Part shown: one piece after another, positions 1-7,703 of the stretch | How positions within the stretch are numbered: position 1 is the stretch's first letter | Layout: each line of letters opens with the position of its first letter | Source of the DNA: Clostridia bacterium | GTDB taxonomy: Bacteria > Bacillota > Clostridia > Christensenellales > Aristaeellaceae | Length of the DNA stretch: 58,277 nucleotides | NCBI GenBank assembly: GCA_017502305.1 | Contig: JAFVVG010000033.1 | Coordinates: 1 to 58,277 of the forward strand | Direction of reading: 5' to 3' | The notes under the pieces: model-generated | What the model was told of the DNA's origin: nothing | The model's database searches: none | What the model saw: only the letters and a program-made list of their open reading frames with translations | Translations under genes and position numbers: made by a program

Positions 1-73
1 CATAGTTCTTGCACGCCCAGATGTAACCGCCCTCGGAACGGATTACTCTTGCCACCGCATCGTCAATAAGGGA
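1..73 (-). CDS. icd: Isocitrate dehydrogenase (NADP+) fragment
   Basis: Read on the minus strand from about base 70 to base 1, the sequence encodes LIDDAVARVIRSEGGYIWAC followed by KNY. This matches the conserved stretch of NADP-dependent isocitrate dehydrogenases that leads into the KNYDGD motif. The gene runs off the window edge at its 3' side. Its 5' side stops abruptly at about base 71, where a NifU-like gene on the other strand begins in mid-gene. No start codon or RBS is present, so this is a fragment. The family match rests on 23 residues, but they are highly characteristic. The junction is discussed in the findings. Confidence 0.7.
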
Positions 74-74
74 A

Positions 75-299
75 AAGGGCCCCCGTTACCTGGAAATGGC
101 CGAAGGCTATGTGCTGAAGATCGCCCTGGACAAGGATAACCAGATCTGCGGCTATCAGTTCCTGTCCCTGGGCAAGATGATGGACGCCATCAAGAAGGGC
201 GTTGAGCCCAACGAAGCCTATGCCAAGAACATCGGCACCTACGGCCGCTTCAAGGCCGAAGACGGCGCGGTCGCCTGGATCGACCCCCGTCATCAGTAA
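75..299 (+). CDS. Iron-sulfur cluster assembly scaffold (NifU-like), 3' part only
   Basis: This is the C-terminal ~74 residues of the NifU-like protein that usually precedes GGGtGRT genes. The reading frame starts in mid-gene at KGPRYLEMAEGY (bases 75-110), continues through GYQFLSLGKMMDAIKKG and ends at IDPRHQ. In the family this protein is about 240 residues and carries its cysteine motifs in the N-terminal half, which is absent here. Upstream of base 75 the frame meets stop codons (TAA at 24-26, TAG at 3-5) and the DNA instead encodes part of isocitrate dehydrogenase on the opposite strand. The missing part is therefore either lost or misassembled. The stop lies 18 bases before the GGGtGRT start, which suggests a two-gene operon. 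Cluster-scaffold function is inferred from the family name, not shown here. Confidence 0.7.
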   Translation, partial: KGPRYLEMAEGYVLKIALDKDNQICGYQFLSLGKMMDAIKKGVEPNEAYAKNIGTYGRFKAEDGAVAWIDPRHQ

Positions 300-317
300 T
301 AGAGGAGGTATGTGATA

Positions 318-1334
318 ATGGCTCTGTTTGAAAACTACGAAGGCCGCATGCCTCAGCTGCAGCCTGTTCTGGACAAGTACGGCTTTGCCTCCTGGGAAGA
401 CCTGAAGGCTTACAACAACTCCAAGGGCGTGGACGGCTACGGCATCACCGAAGGCATCCAGCCCATCTGCTTCGAGAATGCCAAGTGGGCCTACGAGCTG
501 GGCGCCGGCATCGCTCTGAAGAAGGGTGTGAAGACTGCCAAGGAAGCCGCCGTGTGCATCGGCGAAGCCCTGCAGGCCTTCTGCATCCCCGGCTCCGTTG
601 CTGACCAGCGTCAGGTTGGTCTGGGCCACGGCAACCTGGGCGCCATGCTGCTGGACGAAGCCACCGAGTGCTTCGCTTTCCTGGCCGGCCACGAGTCCTT
701 CGCTGCCGCCGAAGGCGCCATCGGCATTGCCCGCAACGCCAACAAGGTTCGTAAGAATCCCCTGCGCGTGATCCTGAACGGCCTGGGCAAGGACGCCGCC
801 ATGATCATCTCCCGCATCAACGGCTTCACCTATGTGGAGACCAAGTATGATTACCTCTCTGCCGACGTGAAGGAAGACCACGCTCTGACCGTTGTGAAGA
901 CTGTGGCTTACTCCGACGGCGAGCGCGCCAAGGTCAACTGCTACGGCGCTGACGACGTGCGTGAAGGCGTGGCCATCATGTGGCACGAGGGCGTGGGCGT
1001 TTCCATCACCGGTAACTCCACCAACCCCACCCGCTTCCAGCACCCCGTTGCCGGCACCTACAAGAAGGAAATGATCGAGGCTGGCAAGAAGTACTTCTCC
1101 GTCGCTTCCGGCGGCGGCACCGGCCGTACCCTGCATCCCGACAACATGGCTGCCGGCCCCGCCTCCTATGGCATGACCGACACCCTGGGCCGTATGCACT
1201 CCGACGCTCAGTTCGCCGGCTCCTCCTCCGTGCCTGCTCACGTTGAGATGATGGGCCTGATCGGCATGGGCAACAACCCCATGGTTGGCGCGACCGTCGC
1301 CGTGGCTGTGGCCGTGGAGAACGCCTCCAAGTAA
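318..1334 (+). CDS. GGGtGRT family protein
   Basis: A complete 338-residue member of the uncharacterised GGGtGRT family, which is usually about 330 residues. The name-giving motif GGGTGRTLHPDNMAAGPASY lies in the C-terminal third, followed by a Gly/Ala-rich tail ending AVAVAVENASK. The sequence has no signal peptide, no membrane segment and no recognisable catalytic motif beyond the glycine-rich loop. The ATG at 318 is preferred over an in-frame GTG at 312 because AGGAGG at 303-308 is 9 bases upstream of it. The gene follows a NifU-like scaffold gene closely, an arrangement typical of anaerobes, so a role linked to Fe-S clusters or a redox cofactor is plausible but inferred. A strong terminator follows. 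Family assignment is secure; function is unknown. Confidence 0.9.
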   Translation: MALFENYEGRMPQLQPVLDKYGFASWEDLKAYNNSKGVDGYGITEGIQPICFENAKWAYELGAGIALKKGVKTAKEAAVCIGEALQAFCIPGSVADQRQVGLGHGNLGAMLLDEATECFAFLAGHESFAAAEGAIGIARNANKVRKNPLRVILNGLGKDAAMIISRINGFTYVETKYDYLSADVKEDHALTVVKTVAYSDGERAKVNCYGADDVREGVAIMWHEGVGVSITGNSTNPTRFQHPVAGTYKKEMIEAGKKYFSVASGGGTGRTLHPDNMAAGPASYGMTDTLGRMHSDAQFAGSSSVPAHVEMMGLIGMGNNPMVGATVAVAVAVENASK

Positions 1335-1357
1335 TTGGACAAATAAGGATTTCCGGG

Positions 1358-1384
1358 GCTCCCCTCAAAAGAGGGGAGCTTTTT
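1358..1384 (+). terminator. Intrinsic terminator after GGGtGRT
   Basis: A 9-bp perfect stem GCTCCCCTC/GAGGGGAGC with an AAAA loop is followed by five T. It ends the NifU-like/GGGtGRT transcript. Confidence 0.9.
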
Positions 1385-1544
1385 GCGTATTATTATAGTT
1401 TATTATTTAACAGACCATTTTCTGGAAGGAAACATGTTGTTTTAAAGCGAAAGCAATATACAGAAACAGTTATTTCGCCCATCTTTTGTGTCAGCCGCAT
1501 CAAAACGGAAACGAGAAATATGGTTATCGAAAGGAGAATCTCGC

Positions 1545-2327
1545 ATGACAACCAAATTCATCAACGACCTGATCCTTTCCAACGCCTTTGAGCTGTATGG
1601 ACAGCCCAAGTGGACCTTTGGCAAGAATACCTGCAACACCTACGAGGTGTTCGCGGAGGTGGTTCACATGCCCGGCGGCGGCACCATCCCGGCGCAGCTG
1701 CTGCTGGAGCTCATCGAACGGGATGAAAATCTGACCATCGTTTTCTCCCAGTGGTTTCTGGAGGCGGCCATCACCTCGGCCGTGGAGCTTTGCGAAAAGA
1801 CCAACTCGCACGTGACCCTGTCGCTGAACCTGTACCCCCAGTTCGCCAGCCAGGAGCTGTTTGTGGAACGGGTGCTGGAACTGCTGGAAAAGACCGGTTT
1901 CAATCCCAGAAAGCTGCAATTTGAGCTCAGCGAGGCCCAGAGCCTCAGTTCGAAGGGCGTCGAAAACCTGAACCGTCTCCACGATGAGCATGGCGTGGGC
2001 CTGTACCTGGCTAATTTCGGCAAGGGACACGCCAACATCAATCTGCTCAAGGACGTGCATTTTGACGGTATCGAGCTGGACCGATCCTTTGCCGCCGGGG
2101 TGCCGGAGGACGACCAGGCCAGCCTGATGGTCTTTGCTATCCACAACTTTGCCCATGCGCTGGATCTGCAGGTCTGTGCAAAGGGCATTGAAACACCGGA
2201 GCAGTTCGAGTTTTTCGAGGAGCTGAAATGCTTCAAGGGTCAGGGATTCATCATCGGTAAGCCGCTGCCCATGGCGGAACTGGTGGCATACATTGAAATG
2301 TACGCCATTCATGCCCAGGAGGCGTAA
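1545..2327 (+). CDS. Degenerate EAL-domain protein
   Basis: A 260-residue single-domain protein with the overall layout of an EAL c-di-GMP phosphodiesterase: SLNLYPQF near residue 102 (family NxS-type strand), FELSEAQ near 130, LANFGKGHANINLLK, IELDRSF, AKGIET and GQGFIIGKPLP near the C-terminus. Several metal-binding or catalytic positions are altered. The EAL triplet region reads EVF, the usual DDFG reads ANFG, the KID lysine is glutamate (IELD) and the first glutamate of EGVE is lysine. It is therefore probably not an active phosphodiesterase and could instead be a binding or protein-interaction module. There are no GGDEF, PAS or membrane parts. The ATG is set by AAGGAG at 1531-1536. The gene stands alone between terminators. 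Confidence 0.85.
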   Translation: MTTKFINDLILSNAFELYGQPKWTFGKNTCNTYEVFAEVVHMPGGGTIPAQLLLELIERDENLTIVFSQWFLEAAITSAVELCEKTNSHVTLSLNLYPQFASQELFVERVLELLEKTGFNPRKLQFELSEAQSLSSKGVENLNRLHDEHGVGLYLANFGKGHANINLLKDVHFDGIELDRSFAAGVPEDDQASLMVFAIHNFAHALDLQVCAKGIETPEQFEFFEELKCFKGQGFIIGKPLPMAELVAYIEMYAIHAQEA

Positions 2328-2342
2328 GGTATCAAAGCAGCA

Positions 2343-2369
2343 GAGCTCCCGGAAACGGGGGCTCTTTTT
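2343..2369 (+). terminator. Intrinsic terminator after the EAL gene
   Basis: A 9-bp stem GAGCTCCCG/CGGGGGCTC (one T-G pair) with a GAAA tetraloop is followed by five T. Confidence 0.85.
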
Positions 2370-2471
2370 CTGTGCCTGCGGATGCTGGATTGGCTATTGC
2401 GCCCATCGCGGCGGCATGGTATATTATTTGTGACAGCGGCGCGGAATGGACGCGCGAAAGAGAAGAGGGCT

Positions 2472-2840
2472 ATGATGAATATCAATTGGATGAAGCGTAT
2501 TGCGGCAATGATTGTTTTTGTTGTGCTGCTGACGGCAGTTCCTTATGTATGCCAGGGCGGACGTTTCATTGCTGTTTACGCGGCGGCGGAAGAAACCGAA
2601 GCGCCGGAGGTGATTGCCTCGGGCAATTGCGGCAAAACGGGCGATAACGTCAAGTGGGCGTTTGACAGCGCAGGTACCCTGAGCATCACGGGTGAAGGCG
2701 AAATGACCAACTATGTTGATGTCAAGGCGCCCTGGTATGCATATCGGAAAAGAATCACAACGATTGTGATTGGCGAAGGCGTGACCTATGCCGGCGCCCA
2801 GGTGCCTGGCAGAGAATGGCGGTTTTGGTGCCGCGTTTGA
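2472..2840 (+). pseudogene. 5' fragment of the LRR surface protein gene (signal peptide part)
   Basis: This is the N-terminal part of the large surface protein that continues in another frame from about base 2788. It starts MMNINWMKRIAAM and has a hydrophobic signal-peptide core (IVFVVLLTAVPYV) followed by an Ala-rich cleavage region. Next comes the N-terminal cap usual for gut BspA-like proteins (ASGNCGKTGDNVKW, WYAYRKRITTIVIGEG). Instead of running into a first leucine-rich repeat, the frame leaves homology at GVTYAG and ends 17 residues later. The same DNA read in the next frame gives APRCLAENGGFG, which matches PRCLSEEGGFG of a later repeat. An out-of-frame deletion or an assembly collapse between repeats near 2785-2795 explains this. 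Confidence 0.7.
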
Positions 2841-5800
2841 TGACACGGTGGAAAAGATCGTGCTGGCGGAGGGGACGCAAACCGTTGCGGAGAAAGCCTT
2901 TTCCGGCTGCACGGGCCTGAAGAACGTGACCATTCCCGGCAGCGTCGCCGGCATCGGCAAGGACGCATTCCGGGGCTGCACCAGCCTGGGGAAAGTGGAT
3001 CTCCCCGCGGATATTTTGAACATTGATGAGGGCGCCTTCTTTGACTGCCCCAACCTGAAGACGGTGACGGTGCCCAGGTGCCTGTCTGAGGAAGGCGGCT
3101 TCGGCCTGTGTTTTGCTGAAACGGTGGAGAACATCGTGCTGGCAGAGGGGACTGCCTCCATCAGCAGCGGCGGATTTGAGCAATGCGCCGGCCTGAAGAG
3201 CGTGACCATTCCCGCCAGTGTGACGTCTATTGGTCATGATGCGTTCAACGGCTGCAGCAGCCTGAAGACCATCAATATTCCCGAAGGCGTTACCGTGCTC
3301 GACAGTCTGCTCTTCAAGGACTGCACCAGCCTGGAAAACATTGAAATTCCTGAAGGCGTTACACACGTCATGGAGGGCGCTTTCCAGGGCTGTATCAGCC
3401 TGAAGGGCATCAGCCTTTCGGAGCAGGTGATGCACATCGGCAACGACGCCTTCCGGGGCTGCACCAGCCTGGAAAAGGCGGATATCCCCGTGGGCATTGA
3501 GGACCTGGGCACCGGGATTTTCTATGAGTGCCCCAGCCTGAAAAAGGTGATTGCGCCCATCATTCTGATGATCTCGGAAAGCTGGCATTTTGACCACTGC
3601 TTTGATAAAACCGTGGAAGAGGTCATCGTGGCGGAGGGTACGCCTTATCACAACTACCAGTTTGAGAACTGCATCGGCATCAAGAAAGTGACCATCCCGG
3701 AAGGCGTTGCCTATATCAACTACAATGCTTTTGCAGGGTGTACCAGCCTGGAGAGCGTATCGATCCCGGATAGTGTTACCTGGATTGGCGCAAGTGCGTT
3801 CGCGAGGTGCACCAGTCTGACGGAGATCAACATTCCCAAGGACGTCACTTCCATTAGCACTACCACCTTCAGCGGCTGCACCAGCCTGAAGAGCGTTACC
3901 CTCCCGGACAGCATTACATATATTGGAGTCAGTGCGTTTGTGGATTGCACCAACCTGGAGAGCATCAACATTCCCGATGGTGTTGCCACCATCAGGAACA
4001 ATGCGTTTGCCAGTTGCGTGAGCCTGAGGGAAATCAGCCTTCCGGACAGCGTGACTGTCCTTGAGGGTGAGACCTTCACCAATTGCTCGGCGTTGGTGAG
4101 CGCAAATATCCCCAGCAGCCTGACAGCAGTTCCGGGCCACCTTTTCCATGGCTGTTCCAGCCTGGCGGCAATTTCTATTCCGGAAAAAGTTACATCCATC
4201 GGTAACTACGCTTTTTACGGGTGCTCCAGTTTGGCAGCTATCGAGATTCCTCAGCGTGTGACGACGATTGGCGACAACGCTTTTGCTGGCTGCTCCAGCT
4301 TGACTTTCATTGAAATACCCGATAGTGTTGTTGAGGTAGCTCACAGCATGCTGGCCAACTGCACCAGTTTGACAAATGTCAAGCTGCCTAAAGATCTTAC
4401 TTATTTGCCGGATAGTTTCATGTATGGCTGTACCAGCCTGAAGCATATAGATATTCCCGAAAATGTTGCAACTATCAATCCGAGTGCTTTCGAAGAATGT
4501 AGAAATCTCATAAGTATTCATATTCCCTCCAAGGTTACTTACATTGGTGACAGAGCATTTTACTTCTGCTGGAATCTGACCCGGGTTACCGGTATGAGCA
4601 GCGTGGAAACCATTGGCGAATACGCTTTTTCGGAAACTCGTTCTTTGCGTAAACTCACCCTTCCGGCCAGCCTTGGATATTTGCAGCAGGACGCGTTATA
4701 TTGCTCTGGAATAGAGACGCTCTTTGTATATAACAACGGTGAAATGCAATTTGACATTGGCATTGATAATGGCGGCTTTGATCCGGCAATGACCGTTTAC
4801 TGCTACGAATACTCCGCCATGGATTTCTTCGCCACGCAGAATGGCAATGAGGTCATTTACATCGATGACATGGATCTGTCTGCGCCCGTGAGCCTGACGC
4901 TGCCTGAATCGGCCCGGCTGGCGGTGGATGAATCCATGAACGCGCTCCCCGCGGTGTTCCCGGAAAATGAGAGCTATGTGCTCCAGTGGAGCAGCTCCGC
5001 TCCGGAGGTGGTGGCTGTTGAAAACGGCAGGCTTACCGCGCTGGCGGTGGGTGAGGCCACCATCACCGTGACCTGCGGGAAGGCGTCTGCCTCCATGGCG
5101 GTGACCACCTATGCGTCGATCAAGGATTTCGCGCTTGACGAACCGGAAATCTGGATGATCAGCAAAACCAGCCGTCAACTGGCGGTGAAGGACATTAAGC
5201 CCCGGGGCGCCACGGGCAGCTTTACCTGGGAAAGCAGCGACACCGCCAGGCTTGCCGTGGATGAAAACGGCATGCTTACCGGCCAGCTCCCCGGCGAAGC
5301 TACGGTGACCGTTACCTCGGATACCGGGATCTCCCGCACGTGCCTTGTGCATGTGTGCTATCCTGTGACGAAGGTTGAGTTTGAAAACGCGGCGCAGGAC
5401 GTGATGATGGATGAGGGCGCCTTGCTGAAGGCTGCCGTCACCACCCGCGGCGGCACCTACGAGAACAAGCTGGTTGTCTTTACCTCCGACGATGAAGCCG
5501 TTGCCACGGTGGATGCCTCCGGTTTTGTGCATCCGGTGGCCTATGGCACCACCACCATCCGCGCTACGGCTGAAAGCGGTGAGACTGCTGCCTGCATAGT
5601 CAAAATCACGCATGCGGATCATGTGACCGTTAGAGACGCGGCTGTGGCTGCCACCTGCACGGCAACCGGTCTGACGGAGGGCGAGCATTGCTCCGTCTGC
5701 AATGAAGTGTTTGTCAGGCAGGAGGTTGTTCCTGCCCTGGGCCACACGGAAGTTATCGACGTAGCCGTTGCGCCCACCTGCACGGCAACCGGCCTGACGG

Positions 5801-6882
5801 AGGGCGAGCATTGCTCTGTTTGCAATGAAGTGTTTAAGGAGCAGGAAATCGTCCAAATGCTGCCCCACGAAGAGGAAATCGTGGAAGAGGCTGTGCCGCC
5901 GACCTGCGTCCAGACCGGTCTGACAGCCGGCAAAAAGTGCTCCGTGTGCGACACGGTGCTGGCAACCCAGGAAACTGTTCCTGCCCTGGGCCACACGGAG
6001 GTCATCGACGAAGCCGTTGCGCCCACCTGCACGGAAACGGGCCTGACGGAGGGCAAGCATTGTTCCGTGTGCGATGAAGTGCTTGAGGAGCAGAAGACCG
6101 TGGAAGCCCTGGGCCACACGGAGGTCATCGATGAAGCCGTTGTGCCCACCTGCACGGAAACGGGCCTGACGGAGGGCAAGCATTGTTCCGTGTGCGATGA
6201 AGTGCTTGAGGAGCAGAAGATCGTGGACGCTCTGGGCCACACGGAGGTCGTCGATGAAGCCGTTGCGCCCACCTGCACGGAAACGGGCCTGACGGAGGGC
6301 AAGCATTGCTCCATGTGCGACGAAGTGCTTGAGGAGCAGAAGACCGTGGATGCCCTTGGCCACACGGCGTCCTTTGAACAGGAAGTCTATGAAATCGACG
6401 TGGATGAGACGCTGGTCATCAAGGCCCAGCTTACCTGCGGACATGAGGCGGAGCTGCATTATGAAGGCAGCGAGCAGCTGGAAAGCGGCAGCGAAGGCCA
6501 GGATGGCTGCTTTGTGGGAAAGACATGCGGCGTTGCCACGGTGAAGGTAATGACTGGTAAGGATGCGCAGGCTCTTGCGGAATGCAAGGTAATCGTGCAC
6601 GGCAAGGAAAAGCTGGTGCTGCCCTCGGCACTGACGGCTATTGAGGCGGAGGCATTCGCCGGCATAACCGCTGAGGAGGTTGTGGTGCCGGAAGACGTCA
6701 GAAGCATTGGCTCCCGGGCCTTCGCGGACTGCGCCGGCCTGACGCTGGTGACGCTCCCGGATGATGTTGAAATCGCGGACGACGCGTTCGAAGGCTGCGG
6801 GACCTTGACCATCATCTGTGAAAAGAGGAGCACCGGCCTTGTGTATGCGCAGACATGGGACATTCCATACCTGATGAAATAA
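2788..6882 (+). CDS. BspA-type leucine-rich-repeat, Ig-like surface protein (5' end frameshifted)
   Basis: The uninterrupted 1364-codon frame holds most of a giant secreted protein. Residues ~25-640 are about 25 LRR_5/BspA repeats of ~23 residues (pattern AFxGCxSLxxVxIPxSVTxIG). Residues ~680-940 contain three bacterial Ig-like (Big_2) domains, recognisable by VxWxSSxxxVAxVxxxGxxTAxxxGxATIT patterns. Residues ~945-1191 are six ~41-residue Cys-containing repeats. The C-terminus has two more LRRs. No LPXTG motif or membrane anchor is visible. The ATG at 2788 has no convincing RBS; the true start and signal peptide lie upstream in the other frame at 2472. Proteins of this build mediate adhesion or display in gut bacteria, which is inferred here. 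As sequenced, the gene is broken unless the frameshift is an artefact. Confidence 0.85.
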   Translation: MPAPRCLAENGGFGAAFDDTVEKIVLAEGTQTVAEKAFSGCTGLKNVTIPGSVAGIGKDAFRGCTSLGKVDLPADILNIDEGAFFDCPNLKTVTVPRCLSEEGGFGLCFAETVENIVLAEGTASISSGGFEQCAGLKSVTIPASVTSIGHDAFNGCSSLKTINIPEGVTVLDSLLFKDCTSLENIEIPEGVTHVMEGAFQGCISLKGISLSEQVMHIGNDAFRGCTSLEKADIPVGIEDLGTGIFYECPSLKKVIAPIILMISESWHFDHCFDKTVEEVIVAEGTPYHNYQFENCIGIKKVTIPEGVAYINYNAFAGCTSLESVSIPDSVTWIGASAFARCTSLTEINIPKDVTSISTTTFSGCTSLKSVTLPDSITYIGVSAFVDCTNLESINIPDGVATIRNNAFASCVSLREISLPDSVTVLEGETFTNCSALVSANIPSSLTAVPGHLFHGCSSLAAISIPEKVTSIGNYAFYGCSSLAAIEIPQRVTTIGDNAFAGCSSLTFIEIPDSVVEVAHSMLANCTSLTNVKLPKDLTYLPDSFMYGCTSLKHIDIPENVATINPSAFEECRNLISIHIPSKVTYIGDRAFYFCWNLTRVTGMSSVETIGEYAFSETRSLRKLTLPASLGYLQQDALYCSGIETLFVYNNGEMQFDIGIDNGGFDPAMTVYCYEYSAMDFFATQNGNEVIYIDDMDLSAPVSLTLPESARLAVDESMNALPAVFPENESYVLQWSSSAPEVVAVENGRLTALAVGEATITVTCGKASASMAVTTYASIKDFALDEPEIWMISKTSRQLAVKDIKPRGATGSFTWESSDTARLAVDENGMLTGQLPGEATVTVTSDTGISRTCLVHVCYPVTKVEFENAAQDVMMDEGALLKAAVTTRGGTYENKLVVFTSDDEAVATVDASGFVHPVAYGTTTIRATAESGETAACIVKITHADHVTVRDAAVAATCTATGLTEGEHCSVCNEVFVRQEVVPALGHTEVIDVAVAPTCTATGLTEGEHCSVCNEVFKEQEIVQMLPHEEEIVEEAVPPTCVQTGLTAGKKCSVCDTVLATQETVPALGHTEVIDEAVAPTCTETGLTEGKHCSVCDEVLEEQKTVEALGHTEVIDEAVVPTCTETGLTEGKHCSVCDEVLEEQKIVDALGHTEVVDEAVAPTCTETGLTEGKHCSMCDEVLEEQKTVDALGHTASFEQEVYEIDVDETLVIKAQLTCGHEAELHYEGSEQLESGSEGQDGCFVGKTCGVATVKVMTGKDAQALAECKVIVHGKEKLVLPSALTAIEAEAFAGITAEEVVVPEDVRSIGSRAFADCAGLTLVTLPDDVEIADDAFEGCGTLTIICEKRSTGLVYAQTWDIPYLMK
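5620..6360 (+). repeat. Six tandem ~123-bp coding repeats (Cys-rich 41-residue units)
   Basis: Six units of 41-42 residues follow the pattern HTEVIDEAVAPTCTETGL, then TEGKHCSVCDEVLEEQ. Each has one PTC cysteine and one CSVC (CxxC) pair. Units 4 to 6 are nearly identical in DNA, including silent positions, which points to recent tandem duplication. Units 1 to 3 are more diverged. Such repeats are common in surface proteins of gut Clostridia. Confidence 0.9.
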
Positions 6883-6920
6883 AACAAAGGCTCCCTTCCT
6901 GTGAAGGGAGCCTTTGTTTT
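6881..6920. terminator. Bidirectional terminator
   Basis: The 13-bp stem CAAAGGCTCCCTT/AAGGGAGCCTTTG has T-runs on both strands. It lies between the convergent LRR-protein and SGNH-hydrolase genes and can serve both. Confidence 0.9.
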
Positions 6921-6924
6921 GCGT

Positions 6925-7476
6925 TTACAGATATTTCTCGATGGCGCTGACCACCTGATCAGCCACCATGTTGTTTCCCTCATCGTTGAGGTGGAGGCCG
7001 TCGCCGCGGTCGTAGGTTTTCATCTTGTCGTGCATGAGGGCGAACAGATCGTCCACGGGAATGCCTTCCTTTTCCGCTACACGGGCCATGATGGCGTTGT
7101 AGCTGCGGATGCCGGTGGAGTCGCTGTCGCCCACGGGCATGGTGGTGCCAAAGATGATCTTCACCCCGGGAAACAGCTTGCGCAGCACGAGCACGGTACG
7201 CTCCACGGCGCTTTCATATTCCTCCGGCAAGGAAAAGGGACGGCCCAGGTTGTAGTCGTCGCCCAGGTCCCACAGGCCGCAGCTCCAGTGGACGATATCG
7301 GGGACGGGAAACTCATTCAGCCAGAAACGCAGGGAATTCAGCGTATAACCAGCCCAGCGGCCATTCTCGTGGGGTCCGTAAACCTCAGCGCGGCCGGAAA
7401 GCTTTTCGCGGACAAAGGGCTCGTAGCCCATGCGGCGGGAATCACCCAGCAGCAGAACCTTCTTGCAATCGCTCAT
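6925..7476 (-). CDS. SGNH/GDSL-family hydrolase (cytoplasmic)
   Basis: A 183-residue SGNH-hydrolase-fold protein. Block I is VLLLGDSRRMGY (nucleophile Ser), the middle region has a Gly-containing segment (SCGLWDLGDDYN) and block V is DGLHLNDEG with the catalytic Asp and His. There is no signal peptide, so it probably acts inside the cell on an ester such as an acylated carbohydrate; the substrate cannot be read from sequence. The ATG has AAGGAG 8 bases upstream. The gene is single and convergent with the LRR protein gene, with which it shares a terminator. Family certain, substrate unknown. Confidence 0.85.
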   Translation of the reverse strand: MSDCKKVLLLGDSRRMGYEPFVREKLSGRAEVYGPHENGRWAGYTLNSLRFWLNEFPVPDIVHWSCGLWDLGDDYNLGRPFSLPEEYESAVERTVLVLRKLFPGVKIIFGTTMPVGDSDSTGIRSYNAIMARVAEKEGIPVDDLFALMHDKMKTYDRGDGLHLNDEGNNMVADQVVSAIEKYL

Positions 7477-7546
7477 GATGGTTGCTCCTTCTTTCGCAAT
7501 GTGGTCCTATGATAGCATGTTCCGGGGTTTGCCGCAAGGGGCTTGC

Positions 7547-7575
7547 TTTACAAAGAAGGGGATTGTGTTTATAAT
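7547..7575 (+). promoter_or_regulatory. Sigma-A-type promoter for the 7.6-kb operon
   Basis: TTTACA at 7547-7552, a 17-bp spacer and a perfect TATAAT at 7570-7575. Transcription would start near 7582, about 30 bases before the small membrane peptide. Confidence 0.8.
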
Positions 7576-7613
7576 GATATACGGTAATTGACTGAAGAGA
7601 GGATGCGGAGTAA

Positions 7614-7697
7614 ATGTGGGTGCTGCTGACCTATGTGTTCCTGCCCATTGTGGCCATTCTGGTGCTGAACTGGCTGTTCAAGCGCTCCATGCGGTAA
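7614..7697 (+). CDS. 27-residue single-span membrane peptide
   Basis: The frame ATG (7614) to TAA (7695-7697) encodes MWVLLTYVFLPIVAILVLNW plus LFKRSMR: one hydrophobic span of about 20 residues with a basic C-terminal tail, so an inside C-terminus is expected. GAGAGGA at 7597-7603 gives a possible, rather distant RBS. It is the first frame after a near-consensus promoter and ends 6 bases before the MBL-fold gene, which supports it being translated. It matches no small-protein family I recognise. Small single-span peptides often modulate a membrane transporter or enzyme, but no partner is indicated here. Confidence 0.5.
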   Translation: MWVLLTYVFLPIVAILVLNWLFKRSMR

Positions 7698-7703
7698 AAG
7701 GCG

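Noticed and set aside
63..1241. Long minus-strand open frame opposite the GGGtGRT gene
   Set aside because: It is a shadow of the GC-rich coding strand: low-complexity Gly/Val/His composition, no RBS and no family resemblance, while the plus strand encodes a conserved protein.
5620..6360. Possible CRISPR array
   Set aside because: Units are 123-126 bp in frame with no unique spacers, and encode a protein repeat; no cas genes are present.
4696..6600. 634-codon minus-strand open frame with repeats
   Set aside because: It mirrors the LRR protein's Cys-repeat array; the repeats are explained by the plus-strand protein.
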